Of a stretch of DNA of 64,000 bases, positions 19,117-27,941 are shown one piece after another (positions within the stretch are counted from its first letter, which is position 1; the number at the start of each line of letters is the position of its first letter). The stretch spans positions 1 through 64,000 of the forward strand of contig JAXGPL010000005.1 in NCBI GenBank assembly GCA_040766985.1. The letters are read 5' to 3'. The notes beneath the pieces were generated by a model, which was not told the DNA's origin, ran no database searches, and saw only the letters and a program-made list of their open reading frames with translations. Source of the DNA: JAXGPL01 sp040766985. GTDB taxonomy: Bacteria > Bacillota > Sulfobacillia > JAUYEG01. The translations under genes and the position numbers were made by a program.

Positions 19117-19206
19117 AGCCCGCCCGCTTGGAACCCGCCTGCATGGAGCCCGCCCGCTTGGAACCCGCCTGCATGGAGCCCGCCCGCTTGGAGCCCGCCC
19201 GCTCTG
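19117..19206. repeat. 30-bp tandem repeat, three copies
   Basis: Units of 30 bases built from two 15-mers, AGCCCGCCCGCTTGG and AACCCGCCTGCATGG, repeat at 19117, 19147 and, slightly diverged, 19177. They lie 40 bases after the M20 stop in the gap before the CocE-type gene. A minus-strand reading gives Ala-Gly-Ser-rich peptide only, so no coding role is supported. Confidence 0.85.
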
Positions 19207-19306
19207 TGCGCCAGCCCCCTGCCATCTCCGGAGCAGGATAGGTGTCGCTAGGCCTCCCGGACGCCACCGCCGGGGAATCGAATCTTCTAAGAAGACCCTT
19301 GACTAA

Positions 19307-19334
19307 TTTCAAGTTGGTACTTAGAGTTTATAAT
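19307..19334 (+). promoter_or_regulatory. Probable sigma-70-type promoter for the CocE-type gene
   Basis: A consensus TATAAT at 19329-19334 lies in a markedly AT-rich patch, rare in this DNA. The best -35 is TTTCAA at 19307-19312 with a 16-base spacer. TTGACT at 19299 is too far at 24 bases. The start codon follows 32 bases later. Confidence 0.6.
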
Positions 19335-19365
19335 ATACCACGTTAACCGGAGGAGTGCTGCGACC

Positions 19366-21089
19366 ATGAATGCCCCGATCGAAACCACCGCCGCCTGGAT
19401 CCCCATGCCCGATGGAATCTCCCTGGCCGCCGACGTGCATCGCCCGGCAGGCTGGGAAGGCGGTCTCCCCGTGCTCCTGGCGATGACCCCTTACGGGCGG
19501 GCGGGACTCGGCGGATTTATCGCGCAATACTTCGTGCCACGGGGGTACGCTCTTGTCGTGGTCGATGTACGGGGCAGATATGACTCGCCGGGCACCTTCG
19601 CGCCTGTCGTCCAGGAGCGGCAGGACGCACCCTCCGTTGTCGACTGGATCGCCAGGCAACCCTGGTTCGATCCGGATGCGGGCATCGGGGTGATCGGCCT
19701 CTCGTACCTGGCGACGGCCGGGATCATGGCGGCGGCGGCGCGCCCGCATGTCAAGGCCGCCAGTTGCATCACCATCGTCGTCGACCCGCTGGAGTCATTC
19801 TACCGGGGTGGGGTGCTTGATCTGCATCATGCGTTTCCATGGTGTATGATCACCGGCTTTTCGCCGCAGCCCGACCTCCGCAAGTGGGACTGGGGCGCCT
19901 TGTTCGGCCATGTGCCGCTCGCGACGATGGATCAGGCGGCAGGGGTGGATCTCCCGTCTGGCAGCAAAACCTCGTGGAAGCCTACGACAACCCCGCCCTG
20001 TTGCGCGAGATGTGCATCCAAGCCGAACTCGCCCAATGCCGCGCTCAATCCTGCATATGGCCGGATGGTACGACTTCATCCTCGGGGAATCGCTCCGGGC
20101 GTGGCAGATCGCCAACGCGGCCGGTAACGCCCCTCAGGCCTTGGTGATCGGGCCGTGGTCGCACACAGCGATCGTTAGCGGCGAGACCGTCCTCGGCGGG
20201 CACGACTTCGGCCGCGTGTCGAGCAGGATCTCTGAGCGCCTGCTGCAGCTGGTTCGATAGGTGGCTCAAAGGCAAGGACACGGAATCCGGGACTGGCGGC
20301 CCCATCGAGCTCCCCGAACCCGGCGGCGTCCACGCATTCGTGACCGGCGAGGGAGGCGGATGGCGGACGCTCGGCTCCTGGCCGTCGCCGGACGGGCCCT
20401 GCCTAAGGCTTCACCTCAGTGGTGCCGCAACGGACGGCAGGGGCCTTCAACTGGGGACGGGCGCCGTTCCCTATCGCGGCAACGGCATCTACACGCTGTC
20501 CGACGTCGCAGACCAGGATGGCTGGCTGAGCTATGACTACGACCCGGCCAGTCCGGTCCCAACGATGGGCGGCTCGGTTTGGCCATTCCCCGCTGCAGGA
20601 CTCCACCCGGGACCGCAGGACCAACGCCCGCTGGTGGGGCGAAGCGACGGCCTTTTGTTCCTGAGCCCGCCGCTCGAACGGGACATGGAGGTCCTCGGGC
20701 CGGTCGGAGTGCACTTGGTGGCTGCGCTGAACACACCAGACACGGACTTCGCGGCGCGGCTGTTCGACGTTACCCCGGAGGGGCCGTGGCGGCTGATTCA
20801 GGACGGGATTCAGCGGGCCCGCTTCCGCTGCGGCTGGGGAACGGGAACCAGGAACGAGCGCTTGCTCGAGCCGGGACAGCCGTTCACCTTGGACATCGAC
20901 ATGTGGGCGGCGGGACACCGGTTCGCACGCGGGCACCGCATCGGCCTGCACATCTCAAGCTCCAACTTCCCCAAGTACGCCCGCAATCTGAACACCGGCG
21001 GCCACCCGCTTTGGGAAGATGCGTTCCGGGAGGCGTCGCCGCGCATCAGGATGGGTGCGTCGCACCTCAGGCTGACGCTTGCGGAGTAG
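19366..21089 (+). CDS. CocE/NonD-type alpha/beta hydrolase, multiply frame-broken
   Basis: The repaired product is a roughly 570-residue X-Pro-dipeptidyl-peptidase/CocE-type hydrolase. The N-terminus has MPDGISLAADVHRPAG, VVDVRGRYDSPG and the nucleophile elbow GVIGLSYLATAG. The middle has VWQQNLVEAYDNPALL, then LHMAGWYDFILGESL and ALVIGPWSHT with the acid and His region. The C-terminal jelly-roll carries WLSYDYDPASPVPTMGG and RLFDVTPEGPWRLI. These lie in successive frames with breaks near 19947, 20035 and 20243. The ATG follows GGAGGAG at a spacing of about 9. It hydrolyses amide or ester bonds of unknown substrates. Confidence 0.75.
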
Positions 21090-21130
21090 CCGATGAGACA
21101 CCGAGACGGGGAGGCGGCCACGCGCATCGC

Positions 21131-22693
21131 TTACGGCGAGGTCGAGTGCGAGCCCTCTACGAACCGCCCGGTCACCTTGTAGAACAACAGCGGCAGCGAA
21201 CCCGTGGTGCCATTGCGGTTCTTGAGGATCTCAAGGACCATCCGGGAGGGATCCTGGGCCATCTCGGCGATCGCGACGTCCGGCCCCGTCCGGCTTCCTG
21301 CCACACGCAACAAGGCCACGACGTCGGCGATGTGTTCGACGTCCACCAACTCGGCCGCGAGACCTGAGGGACCGCTGTCACGCGACTCCCGGTTGAGCGA
21401 GACGGTGGCCACTACGGCGCAACCCAGCCGGCGGGCCATGTGCTTGAGCGCCAGGCACACCTCCACCTCGCGCCCGGCGGCCGGCCGGATCGCTGCCCCG
21501 GGGCCGGAGTCCGACAGGGGGAGGCGCTGTAGTCCGTCAATCACGACAACCGGGTTCATCCCGGTCTGGTTGTGGACTTCCATGGCCCGTTCGCTGAGGC
21601 TGGCAACGGTGGTGGCTTCGTTGCCCTCCATCGTCCAAACCCGTTTGAGCACCTCGGCATAGCGCAAGGTCACCTTCCGGAACTCCGCCGCGTCGATCCT
21701 GCCGTTGAGGATGTCAACAGCAGGCAACTCCATCTCGCGGGCGATGCTCTTGGCCCACAGCTCAAACGCCGACATCTCCATCGATAGGAAGAGCACAGGG
21801 ATACCGGCGGTGGCCGCGACCTGGTCGGCAAGCTGCCGCAACAGCGTGGTCTTGCCCATGCCCGGGGTGCTCGCCAACAAGTACAACCCCTCGCGTAGCC
21901 CGCCGAGCAATTGCCTGTCCAGCGCCGGGAAACCCGTAGTGATCCCCTGCGACTGGCCTTCCTTGCGCTCAAGGACCTCCTCAACGAACGCGTCAACGTT
22001 GCGGGTGTCAGGCGCGAAACGCTCGAACCGCCGCTCCCGCCGGGCCTGGTCGACCAGCCCCGCGAGCACCAGTTGGGCGTCCTCGTCCAGAGCGAACAGA
22101 TCGGCTGCTCCCCGGACTCCTTCTGGCAGTGTCACGACGTACACCGCCCGCGCCGTGCCCGCGACCATGCCCGCCACGGCCATGGCGTTGCGGCGGCCGG
22201 CGTAGTTGCCGCTGAACACGAGGAAGACTTCCTTGCCCGCGAAGTCGGGATCATCTCGGGCTGGAAGTTGGCCCTCCAGCACCGCTGCCGCAGCGTGCCC
22301 GTGTTGCGTCAGCAGGACCGCGTCGAGGACGCCGTCACAGAGGAAGACCGGGTCCGACGGCTCGATGATCCCCCGGTTGTACATGATCCTCGTCGAGCCG
22401 CTGAGCGTCTTGTACTTGGGCCGGAGTTGGGGCGAATAGCCGATCAGGTCGACAACCCGGTCCTCCAGGTCGCGCACCGGGAACACCAGCCGCCCCGTGA
22501 AGTCGCCCCCGAGATCATCCTCGTCACACGAAAACCCAATGCGCCCGCCCGGTTCGTCGGCGCCGATCTGGAACAGCTCAATCGTTTCCTCGGTAACTCC
22601 GGTATGCAAGAGGTATGACCGGAACGCCGGCGTCAGCCGGTCGTGGTAGTACTCAGCGAGTTGGGCGATGTCGGTAAAGGTTTCCTCGGTCAT
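21131..22693 (-). CDS. DnaB/twinkle-type ATPase with decayed TOPRIM-like region
   Basis: The 520-residue protein couples a TOPRIM-like N-terminal half to a RecA-fold hexameric-helicase half. The ATPase half has Walker A ASTPGMGKTTLLRQ near residue 275, FLSMEMSAFELWAK, Walker B NPVVVIDGLQRL, and an ATVSLNRESR switch region. In the TOPRIM half, FLCDGVLDAVLL stands where an EGxxD acid motif is expected. FLVFSGNYAGRRNA stands where DxDxAG is expected, so the metal-binding acids are largely missing. No zinc finger is seen. The ATG has GGAGGT at a spacing of 6. Phage genes are absent around it, so the role is unclear. Confidence 0.75.
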   Translation of the reverse strand: MTEETFTDIAQLAEYYHDRLTPAFRSYLLHTGVTEETIELFQIGADEPGGRIGFSCDEDDLGGDFTGRLVFPVRDLEDRVVDLIGYSPQLRPKYKTLSGSTRIMYNRGIIEPSDPVFLCDGVLDAVLLTQHGHAAAAVLEGQLPARDDPDFAGKEVFLVFSGNYAGRRNAMAVAGMVAGTARAVYVVTLPEGVRGAADLFALDEDAQLVLAGLVDQARRERRFERFAPDTRNVDAFVEEVLERKEGQSQGITTGFPALDRQLLGGLREGLYLLASTPGMGKTTLLRQLADQVAATAGIPVLFLSMEMSAFELWAKSIAREMELPAVDILNGRIDAAEFRKVTLRYAEVLKRVWTMEGNEATTVASLSERAMEVHNQTGMNPVVVIDGLQRLPLSDSGPGAAIRPAAGREVEVCLALKHMARRLGCAVVATVSLNRESRDSGPSGLAAELVDVEHIADVVALLRVAGSRTGPDVAIAEMAQDPSRMVLEILKNRNGTTGSLPLLFYKVTGRFVEGSHSTSP

Positions 22694-22877
22694 GCCGTTA
22701 CCTCCAGCGTGGGGCTGCGCTCATGTTCTCCGTCTTTTCGACTCGCGGCGCATGGAAACCTACCACCAACCGCAAGCCCGCCGGGTCTGCAGGTCCAGCA
22801 TTCCTGGGTGTATAACCATGTTGTGGTACAAGAAGCCGGAAGGCGATTACTGCAACAGATCAGGAGGAGCGATTGCA

Positions 22878-23285
22878 GTGAGCAAAGCATCGGAACTGGC
22901 AGGCAAGCTGATGGCGCAACGGATCGAGACGATCGAGGCCCTAAAGGGGATTGAAGCAGGCAGGCTCAACGTCAGGAACCAGGACGGCCGGCCACTGCGG
23001 GGCGTGATGCGCGTGATGCACGACCACGAGATGAGCCACGTGGTCCAGGTCGCGAAGACAAAGCAGGCAATCGGGGCGGCCCCAACGGAGGCCCAGATGA
23101 TCCTGAGCCAGACTCTCCAGGCCCGGGCGGCGCTGGCCGCGGCGCTGGTCGGCATGACCGACGAGCAGATCGAGCACAAACCCGCCCCCGACCAATGGTC
23201 GGTCCGCGAGATCGTCGAGCACGTTCTCCGGTACGACCCGGTGCTGCTGGAGCGGATCAACACGCAATTTGAAGGGCCAAAGTAA
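22878..23285 (+). CDS. DinB-like family protein
   Basis: The 135-residue protein resembles the DinB/DUF664 four-helix metalloenzyme fold. HDHEMSHVVQVAKTKQ near residue 55 provides His residues, and the C-terminus carries KPAPDQWSVREIVEHVLRYD, the family signature helix with a metal His. Members include thiol-dependent S-transferases and unknowns. The GTG start at 22878 is chosen because AGGAGGAG sits 8 bases upstream. The next gene starts 1 base after the stop, so the two form an operon with the flavodoxin-like gene. Confidence 0.8.
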   Translation: MSKASELAGKLMAQRIETIEALKGIEAGRLNVRNQDGRPLRGVMRVMHDHEMSHVVQVAKTKQAIGAAPTEAQMILSQTLQARAALAAALVGMTDEQIEHKPAPDQWSVREIVEHVLRYDPVLLERINTQFEGPK

Positions 23286-23286
23286 G

Positions 23287-23841
23287 ATGCGAGTCTTCGG
23301 TCTCGCCGCAAGCCCGCGCCACGGGGGCAACTCCGAGTCGCTCCTGGACGTGGTCCTGGCAGAGCTGAAGGCAGCAGGGCACGACGTGGTCAAACAACGG
23401 CTCACGGAGCACAAGGTCGAGCCCTGCGGCGGTCATAGCGGATGCCGCAAGCTTCCGCAGTGCATCATTGAAGACGATTTCCCGGCCCTTTCCGAAGGGG
23501 CAATGGCCGCGGACGTAGTGGTCTTCGCCATCCCTGTGTACTACTGGGGGGTGCCGGCGCAGTTCAAGGCATTCATCGACCGCCACGTCCACTATTACAG
23601 CCGGCGGAAATACGCCGCCCGCGCCATCGGGCTGATCGTCGTCGCGGGCGACGACGGCATCGAGGAAACCCTGGACCAGATGCACAGCTTCCTCTGCAAG
23701 GGCGGGCACGGGGCACTCCCCTGGTCGGAGGTCAACATCCTGCAGGCCTACGCCTCCGAACGCGGGGAGGCTCTCGCCAACCCCGAACTCGTTGAGAAGG
23801 CGCGGTCCCTGGGCAGGCGGATTGCCGGCAAGCTTGCGTGA
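23287..23841 (+). CDS. NADPH-dependent FMN reductase / flavodoxin-like protein
   Basis: The 184-residue protein has the FMN phosphate loop LAASPRHGGNSES at its N-terminus, then VEPCGGHSGCRKLPQCIIEDDF, and FAIPVYYWGVPAQFKAFIDR around the isoalloxazine site. This is the iron-sulfur-flavoprotein-like NADPH-dependent FMN reductase family, though the Cys spacing differs from the compact CxxCxxxxxC cluster motif. It probably carries electrons in the cytosol. It is directly downstream of the DinB-like gene and ends before a strong terminator. Confidence 0.87.
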   Translation: MRVFGLAASPRHGGNSESLLDVVLAELKAAGHDVVKQRLTEHKVEPCGGHSGCRKLPQCIIEDDFPALSEGAMAADVVVFAIPVYYWGVPAQFKAFIDRHVHYYSRRKYAARAIGLIVVAGDDGIEETLDQMHSFLCKGGHGALPWSEVNILQAYASERGEALANPELVEKARSLGRRIAGKLA

Positions 23842-23896
23842 CGGGGGGCGCGGGCAACCTGGTTGCCGGGTTTCGCCCACCTCCAATGATGCTGAG

Positions 23897-23925
23897 GCCC
23901 GCCCGGCGGTGTCCGCCGGGCGGGC
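23897..23925. terminator. Strong hairpin between convergent genes
   Basis: A perfect 13-bp stem, GCCCGCCCGGCGG with its complement, closes a TGT loop, followed by TCTCTCATTTC on the plus strand. It lies between the flavodoxin-like gene and the convergent M81 gene and could serve both. Confidence 0.85.
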
Positions 23926-23963
23926 TCTCTCATTTCAGTGCGGGTTGGGACAACAGCGCCGAT

Positions 23964-25457
23964 CTACGGCTTGAGCTCGCCCGACCGCCACTTCTTGCCG
24001 ATCGGGAAGATGTCTTCCGGGGCGTTCGCGTAGGACAGGAGCGACAGGTCCGCGAGGCCCAGCCCCGGGGCATCCATGGGGAAGTCGACTTTGGCGACCG
24101 ACTCCCAGAACGCACGGTGGTGCACCCTGTCCTTGAGGATGACGATATCGAGCGTTTCGACGTCGACGCCCACCGAAGTCAGACCCGCGCTGTCGTTTGA
24201 GCCACGCATCCGGTCGGCCACGACGACGTGGCGGTTGTCGCCGAGGTTGAGCCTGGCCACGAACCCGTCCTGCACCGGCTGGCCGCGGCGCATCGGGCCG
24301 ACGAGCGTGTAGGAAGGCCTGCCCATGTACTCGATGGTCCCCGTCACCTCGGCGGGGGTCCCGGAAAGCTCGTTGTACCAGCCCCCGATGCTGATGGTCA
24401 CCCGGTCGCCGACCTTATGGTTCTTCTCAAGGTCGGCTGCCGCGACGGGGTCGGCTATGCCGGGGATTGCCCAGTTCTTCGCGCCCTGGGCCAGCAGTTC
24501 TTTGAGCACCCACGTGCTGTCGCCGATGCGGTCGGCGCCGTCGGCGATGACGACAGGTTTGCGGCCTTCCGCCACGAGACGCATGACCTCACGGACACCT
24601 TCCTTGGGCTTGGGCAGCGGCCTTGCCAGCGCTTCTTTCATGCTCCAGGCCAGATCGGAAACCTCCTGCGCGATCTTCTCCGCCAACTCCCGGTCGCCGT
24701 TGGTGATGGCAATGACCGACATCCCGATATCGGGCACGTCCGCGTAGGCGTACCCCGGGGCGCAGGAAACGCAGATGACCTCGGGGCGCTTCTCCCACTC
24801 GCGGCACCGGTCGTAGATGACCTTCATCGGGTACTGGTCGGAGGCCTGGTAGATGCTCGCGGAGACGATGCCCGGCCGGCGGATGGCCTGGACGGGCCGG
24901 TATTCGCCGCGGACCGTCTTGACCATGCACTCGGCGGCGGCTTCGCCGGTTTCCTCGGAGTCCACGTGCGGGTAAGTCTTGAGTACGAATACAGCGTCGG
25001 CGGCGTCCGTCAACTCGTGGTCCTCATTGGCGTGGAGGTCAAGGGTGACCATGATCGGAACGGCGCCGACGGCCTTGCGGCAGCGCCGGACCAGTTCGGC
25101 TTCCGGTTTGGGCACGTCTTTCACGGCCATGGCGCCGTGCAGCGAGAGGAGCACTCCGTCAAGCCGGCCGGCACTTGCCAGCCCGGCAGCGATCTCGTCG
25201 GCGTACCTGTCAAAGCACTCGGTCGTCAGCCAGCTGGCAAAGGGCCCCGGAGTCTTCTGGGCGTAGAGGATGGGAACGATCTCCGCGCCCTCGCGCTCGA
25301 GCACGTTGATGTACCCGTTGATGTAGGTTGGAATCCCGCGCTGAGTCGTCAGGACGGCGGGGCCGCGCGCAACGGCAGGTTCGTAGCGGTCGATGGTGGT
25401 CGGGTCCTTGCAGAAAGTGCAGGTCTCGTCGGAAAACCCGGCAACCGCGATACGCAA
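23964..25457 (-). CDS. M81 family metallopeptidase (MlrC-like)
   Basis: This 497-residue protein matches MlrC, the M81 peptidase known from microcystin degradation, though most relatives act on unknown substrates. Family segments include AVAGFSDETCTFCKD, LLSLHGAMAVKDVPKPE, VTLDLHANEDHELTDAAD, YPHVDSEETGEAA and VIADGADRIGDSTWVL. His and Asp residues of LDLHAN and YPHVD are the likely zinc ligands. The frame extends upstream, but the TTG at 25457 follows AAAGGAGGG at a spacing of about 6 and gives the typical start LRIAVAGF. Confidence 0.9.
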   Translation of the reverse strand: MRIAVAGFSDETCTFCKDPTTIDRYEPAVARGPAVLTTQRGIPTYINGYINVLEREGAEIVPILYAQKTPGPFASWLTTECFDRYADEIAAGLASAGRLDGVLLSLHGAMAVKDVPKPEAELVRRCRKAVGAVPIMVTLDLHANEDHELTDAADAVFVLKTYPHVDSEETGEAAAECMVKTVRGEYRPVQAIRRPGIVSASIYQASDQYPMKVIYDRCREWEKRPEVICVSCAPGYAYADVPDIGMSVIAITNGDRELAEKIAQEVSDLAWSMKEALARPLPKPKEGVREVMRLVAEGRKPVVIADGADRIGDSTWVLKELLAQGAKNWAIPGIADPVAAADLEKNHKVGDRVTISIGGWYNELSGTPAEVTGTIEYMGRPSYTLVGPMRRGQPVQDGFVARLNLGDNRHVVVADRMRGSNDSAGLTSVGVDVETLDIVILKDRVHHRAFWESVAKVDFPMDAPGLGLADLSLLSYANAPEDIFPIGKKWRSGELKP

Positions 25458-25606
25458 GCAGATCCCTCCTTTGGTCGATCCGGTGTCGTAAAAGTGCCCT
25501 GATGGGCTCACCGACAAGGGTATTTGACCCTGGGCCGCTGGGAATCCTTCTGTTCTCGAGGTAAATCCAGGCGCTCGTCTCTGCCGGCGTGTGCCGACAC
25601 GCGAAC

Positions 25607-25632
25607 GCGCGGCGGAGTGTTCTCCGCCGCGC
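25607..25632. terminator. Hairpin between minus-strand genes
   Basis: An 11-bp perfect stem, GCGCGGCGGAG with its complement and a four-base loop, lies 48 bases after the stop of the CW-motif gene. There is no T-tract on the minus strand, so it is a weak or Rho-assisted terminator candidate. The rest of the gap 25458-25679 shows nothing further. Confidence 0.45.
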
Positions 25633-25679
25633 CCGTCACGCCCGCGCCCGATTGGGCCGGGCCCATAACCTGACCCCGC

Positions 25680-26033
25680 CTACTCGGCCTTTAACCCCCG
25701 CACCGCGTCGATGCGCTGTTTGAGGTCGAGCGAACGGATTTTGTAGCAGGCACACGGCTCACACTGTTCCAGGATCGCCTTCCAATAGTCCCACTTCTCG
25801 GCGGGAAGGGCCTCGACGAAAGCCTTCCAGTCGAATTCCCAGCACGAATACCCCTTGCGGTAAGCCGGGCAGGAGGCACCGCTTCTCGGTTGACCGCGCA
25901 TCGGGCAGCTCTCGTTGACCTCCCAGCACTTGCGATCGGGTGCCTTGTCCGTCAATGACATAACCCCCTTGGCCTCAGAAAGGACCACAACAGCTTTCTC
26001 CACGGGGGGATTGTATCCTTCGCGGGCTGTCAT
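25680..26033 (-). CDS. Small Cys-rich protein with CW motifs
   Basis: The 117-residue protein has eight Cys in a pattern: CWEVNESCP, SCPAYRKGYSCWEFDW and CEPCACYK. The paired Cys-Trp steps recall the small two-CW-domain proteins of anaerobes, whose function is not established; metal binding is likely. The ATG at 26033 overlaps the MFS stop as ATGA. A later GTG at about 26004 with GAAGGA upstream would shorten it by 10 residues. Being co-transcribed with the MFS gene, it might sense or accompany the transported compound. Confidence 0.6.
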   Translation of the reverse strand: MTAREGYNPPVEKAVVVLSEAKGVMSLTDKAPDRKCWEVNESCPMRGQPRSGASCPAYRKGYSCWEFDWKAFVEALPAEKWDYWKAILEQCEPCACYKIRSLDLKQRIDAVRGLKAE

Positions 26034-27406
26034 TCGCCACCCGCCCCGCTCCGGCCGGGGACCGGCGCGGCCCGACCCGTGTGAATGGGAGGCTGGCGGA
26101 GGGTGCGCGAAGCAATTCCGGCCATGAGCGCGCTCCCGGCGATTAGCATTCCAGCCGAGGCGTAGAAATAGGCGGAAAGCCCCCAGAGGGTGACGGCCCA
26201 ACCGGTGATTACCGGCGAAAGCAGCAGGCCCGCGCGGTTTCCGGTGAGCCGAAGGGCCATCGCGACCCCGCGCATGTCTTTGGGCGCGGCATCCGCCACG
26301 CACGCCATCGACGGCGGCTGATTGGCGCCCATCGCTACGCCCGCAAACGCGATCGCCGCGGCCATCGGCCAGAAGCCCCGGACCAACGGGACGGCGATAT
26401 GGCCGATGAAACCGCACAGCATCGCGGCCGACAGGACCCGCGTCCTGCCCCACGCCGCGGCGAGCGAGCCCGCGAACGGCTGGACGAGAATGGAAAACAG
26501 CGCGTGCAGCGACAAGAGCGCCCCGACCGCCACTTCGTCAAATCCCACGGAACTGGCGTAGAGCGGATAGAACGACTCGCGCGCTCCTTCGGCCAGGAGC
26601 ATGATCAGGCTTGCGCCGACACCCAACTGCACCCCGGGAATCCGGAGCAGCCGGCCGATGGCGGCAAGGTCGAGCCGTGTCCCGGCAGCGCGCCCTTCGC
26701 GGGAGCCGGAAGCGCCGCTGGATCGGGCACTGGTGTGGGCGCCACCAGGCGCATCGTCAACCGCAGCTGCAGCTTGGCCCTGCGGCCTCGACACACCCGT
26801 TCCAGCACGTGCCCGCGCCGGCTCCAGCGCCGGCAGGACGGCGGCGAGCCCGAGCGGGAGGATAGCGATCGCGGCTGCGGTCCAGAACGAAAACCGCATG
26901 CCGACCTCACGGGCCAGAAACCCAGCCATGAGCGGCCCGACGAGCTGGCCGATGCCTGTGAAGAAGAAGATCGTCGCGAAGTTCTTGTCCTGCTGGCCGC
27001 CACGTCCCAGCTCAGCAACGTATGCCTGCAGCGCGACGAGGACAACGACCTGAGCCAGGCCATTGAGCACTCTGGCTGCGGCGATCATCGCAAAGCCACC
27101 GGCGACGGCATAGGCCACGTTGCCGGCAAGCAGACAGATCGAACCGAATACCGCCAGGGACTTAATGCCGACCCTGTCGATCAACATCCCGGCGGGCAAT
27201 GCAACGACTAGCGGCAGGAGATACGACGCCGATGTGAGCAGCCCGATCAGCGCATCGCTCGCGCCCATGTCGGCGGCAAGGAGCGGAAACAAGGGGCGGC
27301 TGAACGTCAGCGATAGGAAGTGCAACCCCGTGATGACTGAGGCCATGAGCAGGGCGGCCGATGGGCCCTGTGGCATGGAGCCCCTGTTGCGGCCGGCATT
27401 GAGCAT
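26030..27406 (-). CDS. MFS transporter
   Basis: The 458-residue protein has about twelve hydrophobic segments in two halves. The first half carries DALIGLLTSASYLLPLVVAL and the MFS-type loop AGMLIDRVGIKS near residue 75. The central loop is long and Ala/Arg/Gly-rich with ARSSGASGSREGRAAGTR. The second half carries FDEVAVGALLSLHALFS and a matching loop GSLAAAWGRTRV. It resembles drug- or metabolite-efflux members, but the substrate cannot be called. It is upstream of and overlapping the CW-motif gene, and divergent from the tautomerase gene. Confidence 0.88.
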   Translation of the reverse strand: MLNAGRNRGSMPQGPSAALLMASVITGLHFLSLTFSRPLFPLLAADMGASDALIGLLTSASYLLPLVVALPAGMLIDRVGIKSLAVFGSICLLAGNVAYAVAGGFAMIAAARVLNGLAQVVVLVALQAYVAELGRGGQQDKNFATIFFFTGIGQLVGPLMAGFLAREVGMRFSFWTAAAIAILPLGLAAVLPALEPARARAGTGVSRPQGQAAAAVDDAPGGAHTSARSSGASGSREGRAAGTRLDLAAIGRLLRIPGVQLGVGASLIMLLAEGARESFYPLYASSVGFDEVAVGALLSLHALFSILVQPFAGSLAAAWGRTRVLSAAMLCGFIGHIAVPLVRGFWPMAAAIAFAGVAMGANQPPSMACVADAAPKDMRGVAMALRLTGNRAGLLLSPVITGWAVTLWGLSAYFYASAGMLIAGSALMAGIASRTLRQPPIHTGRAAPVPGRSGAGGE

Positions 27407-27602
27407 TGGTGTCTCACCTTCGTCGCATTAGATGACCTTGCGCAATTCGGCCGCGCCCCAATCGCGGGGGATAGCAGCCTAACCCTGGTCTATTTCGCTA
27501 CGCGAGAGATTTCGCCTGCCGGGTGGTTGATGTGCGGCGATGAAGGCTGCTGCGGCGCGTCGGCGAATCAATCTCTAGCTCACACGGAGAGGGGACATGA
27601 CC

Positions 27603-27791
27603 ATGCCGCACATCATCGTCCAGATGCTCGAAGGCCGGACCAGCGAACAGAAAAAAGCCCTGATCGAGGGCTTGACCAGGGTCGTGACAGAGACCTGCAA
27701 GACGGCTCCGGAGGCGGTTTCGGTCGCCATCTTCGAGACGCCGAGGCAGAACTGGGGCAAAGCCGGCGTCCCGATGTCGGAACGTAAGTAG
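27603..27791 (+). CDS. 4-oxalocrotonate tautomerase family protein
   Basis: This 62-residue protein starts MPHIIVQMLEGRTSEQKKAL. Removal of Met exposes the catalytic N-terminal proline that defines the tautomerase superfamily. An earlier in-frame ATG at 27597 would bury that proline, so I choose 27603, which also has GGAGAGGGG at a good distance. The family tautomerises enols or dehalogenates small acids as a multimer of small subunits. The tail KAGVPMSERK is typical. Its physiological substrate is unknown. Confidence 0.88.
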   Translation: MPHIIVQMLEGRTSEQKKALIEGLTRVVTETCKTAPEAVSVAIFETPRQNWGKAGVPMSERK

Positions 27792-27941
27792 AGCAGGATC
27801 GGATCAGCGCCGCCGCGGATACAGCCGGCGCCCCGGCAGTTAGCCCGGCGGGGGGCCGCTGAGGACGGCCTCTCGCCGGGTCACAACGCTGCCGTCCGGA
27901 GCCGCCGCTTACTACCGCGTAAGCCTTGGCCGGTGAGCGCC

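Noticed and set aside
24228..25502. 424-codon plus-strand open frame
   Set aside because: It is antisense to the M81 gene and has no recognisable motif or ribosome site.
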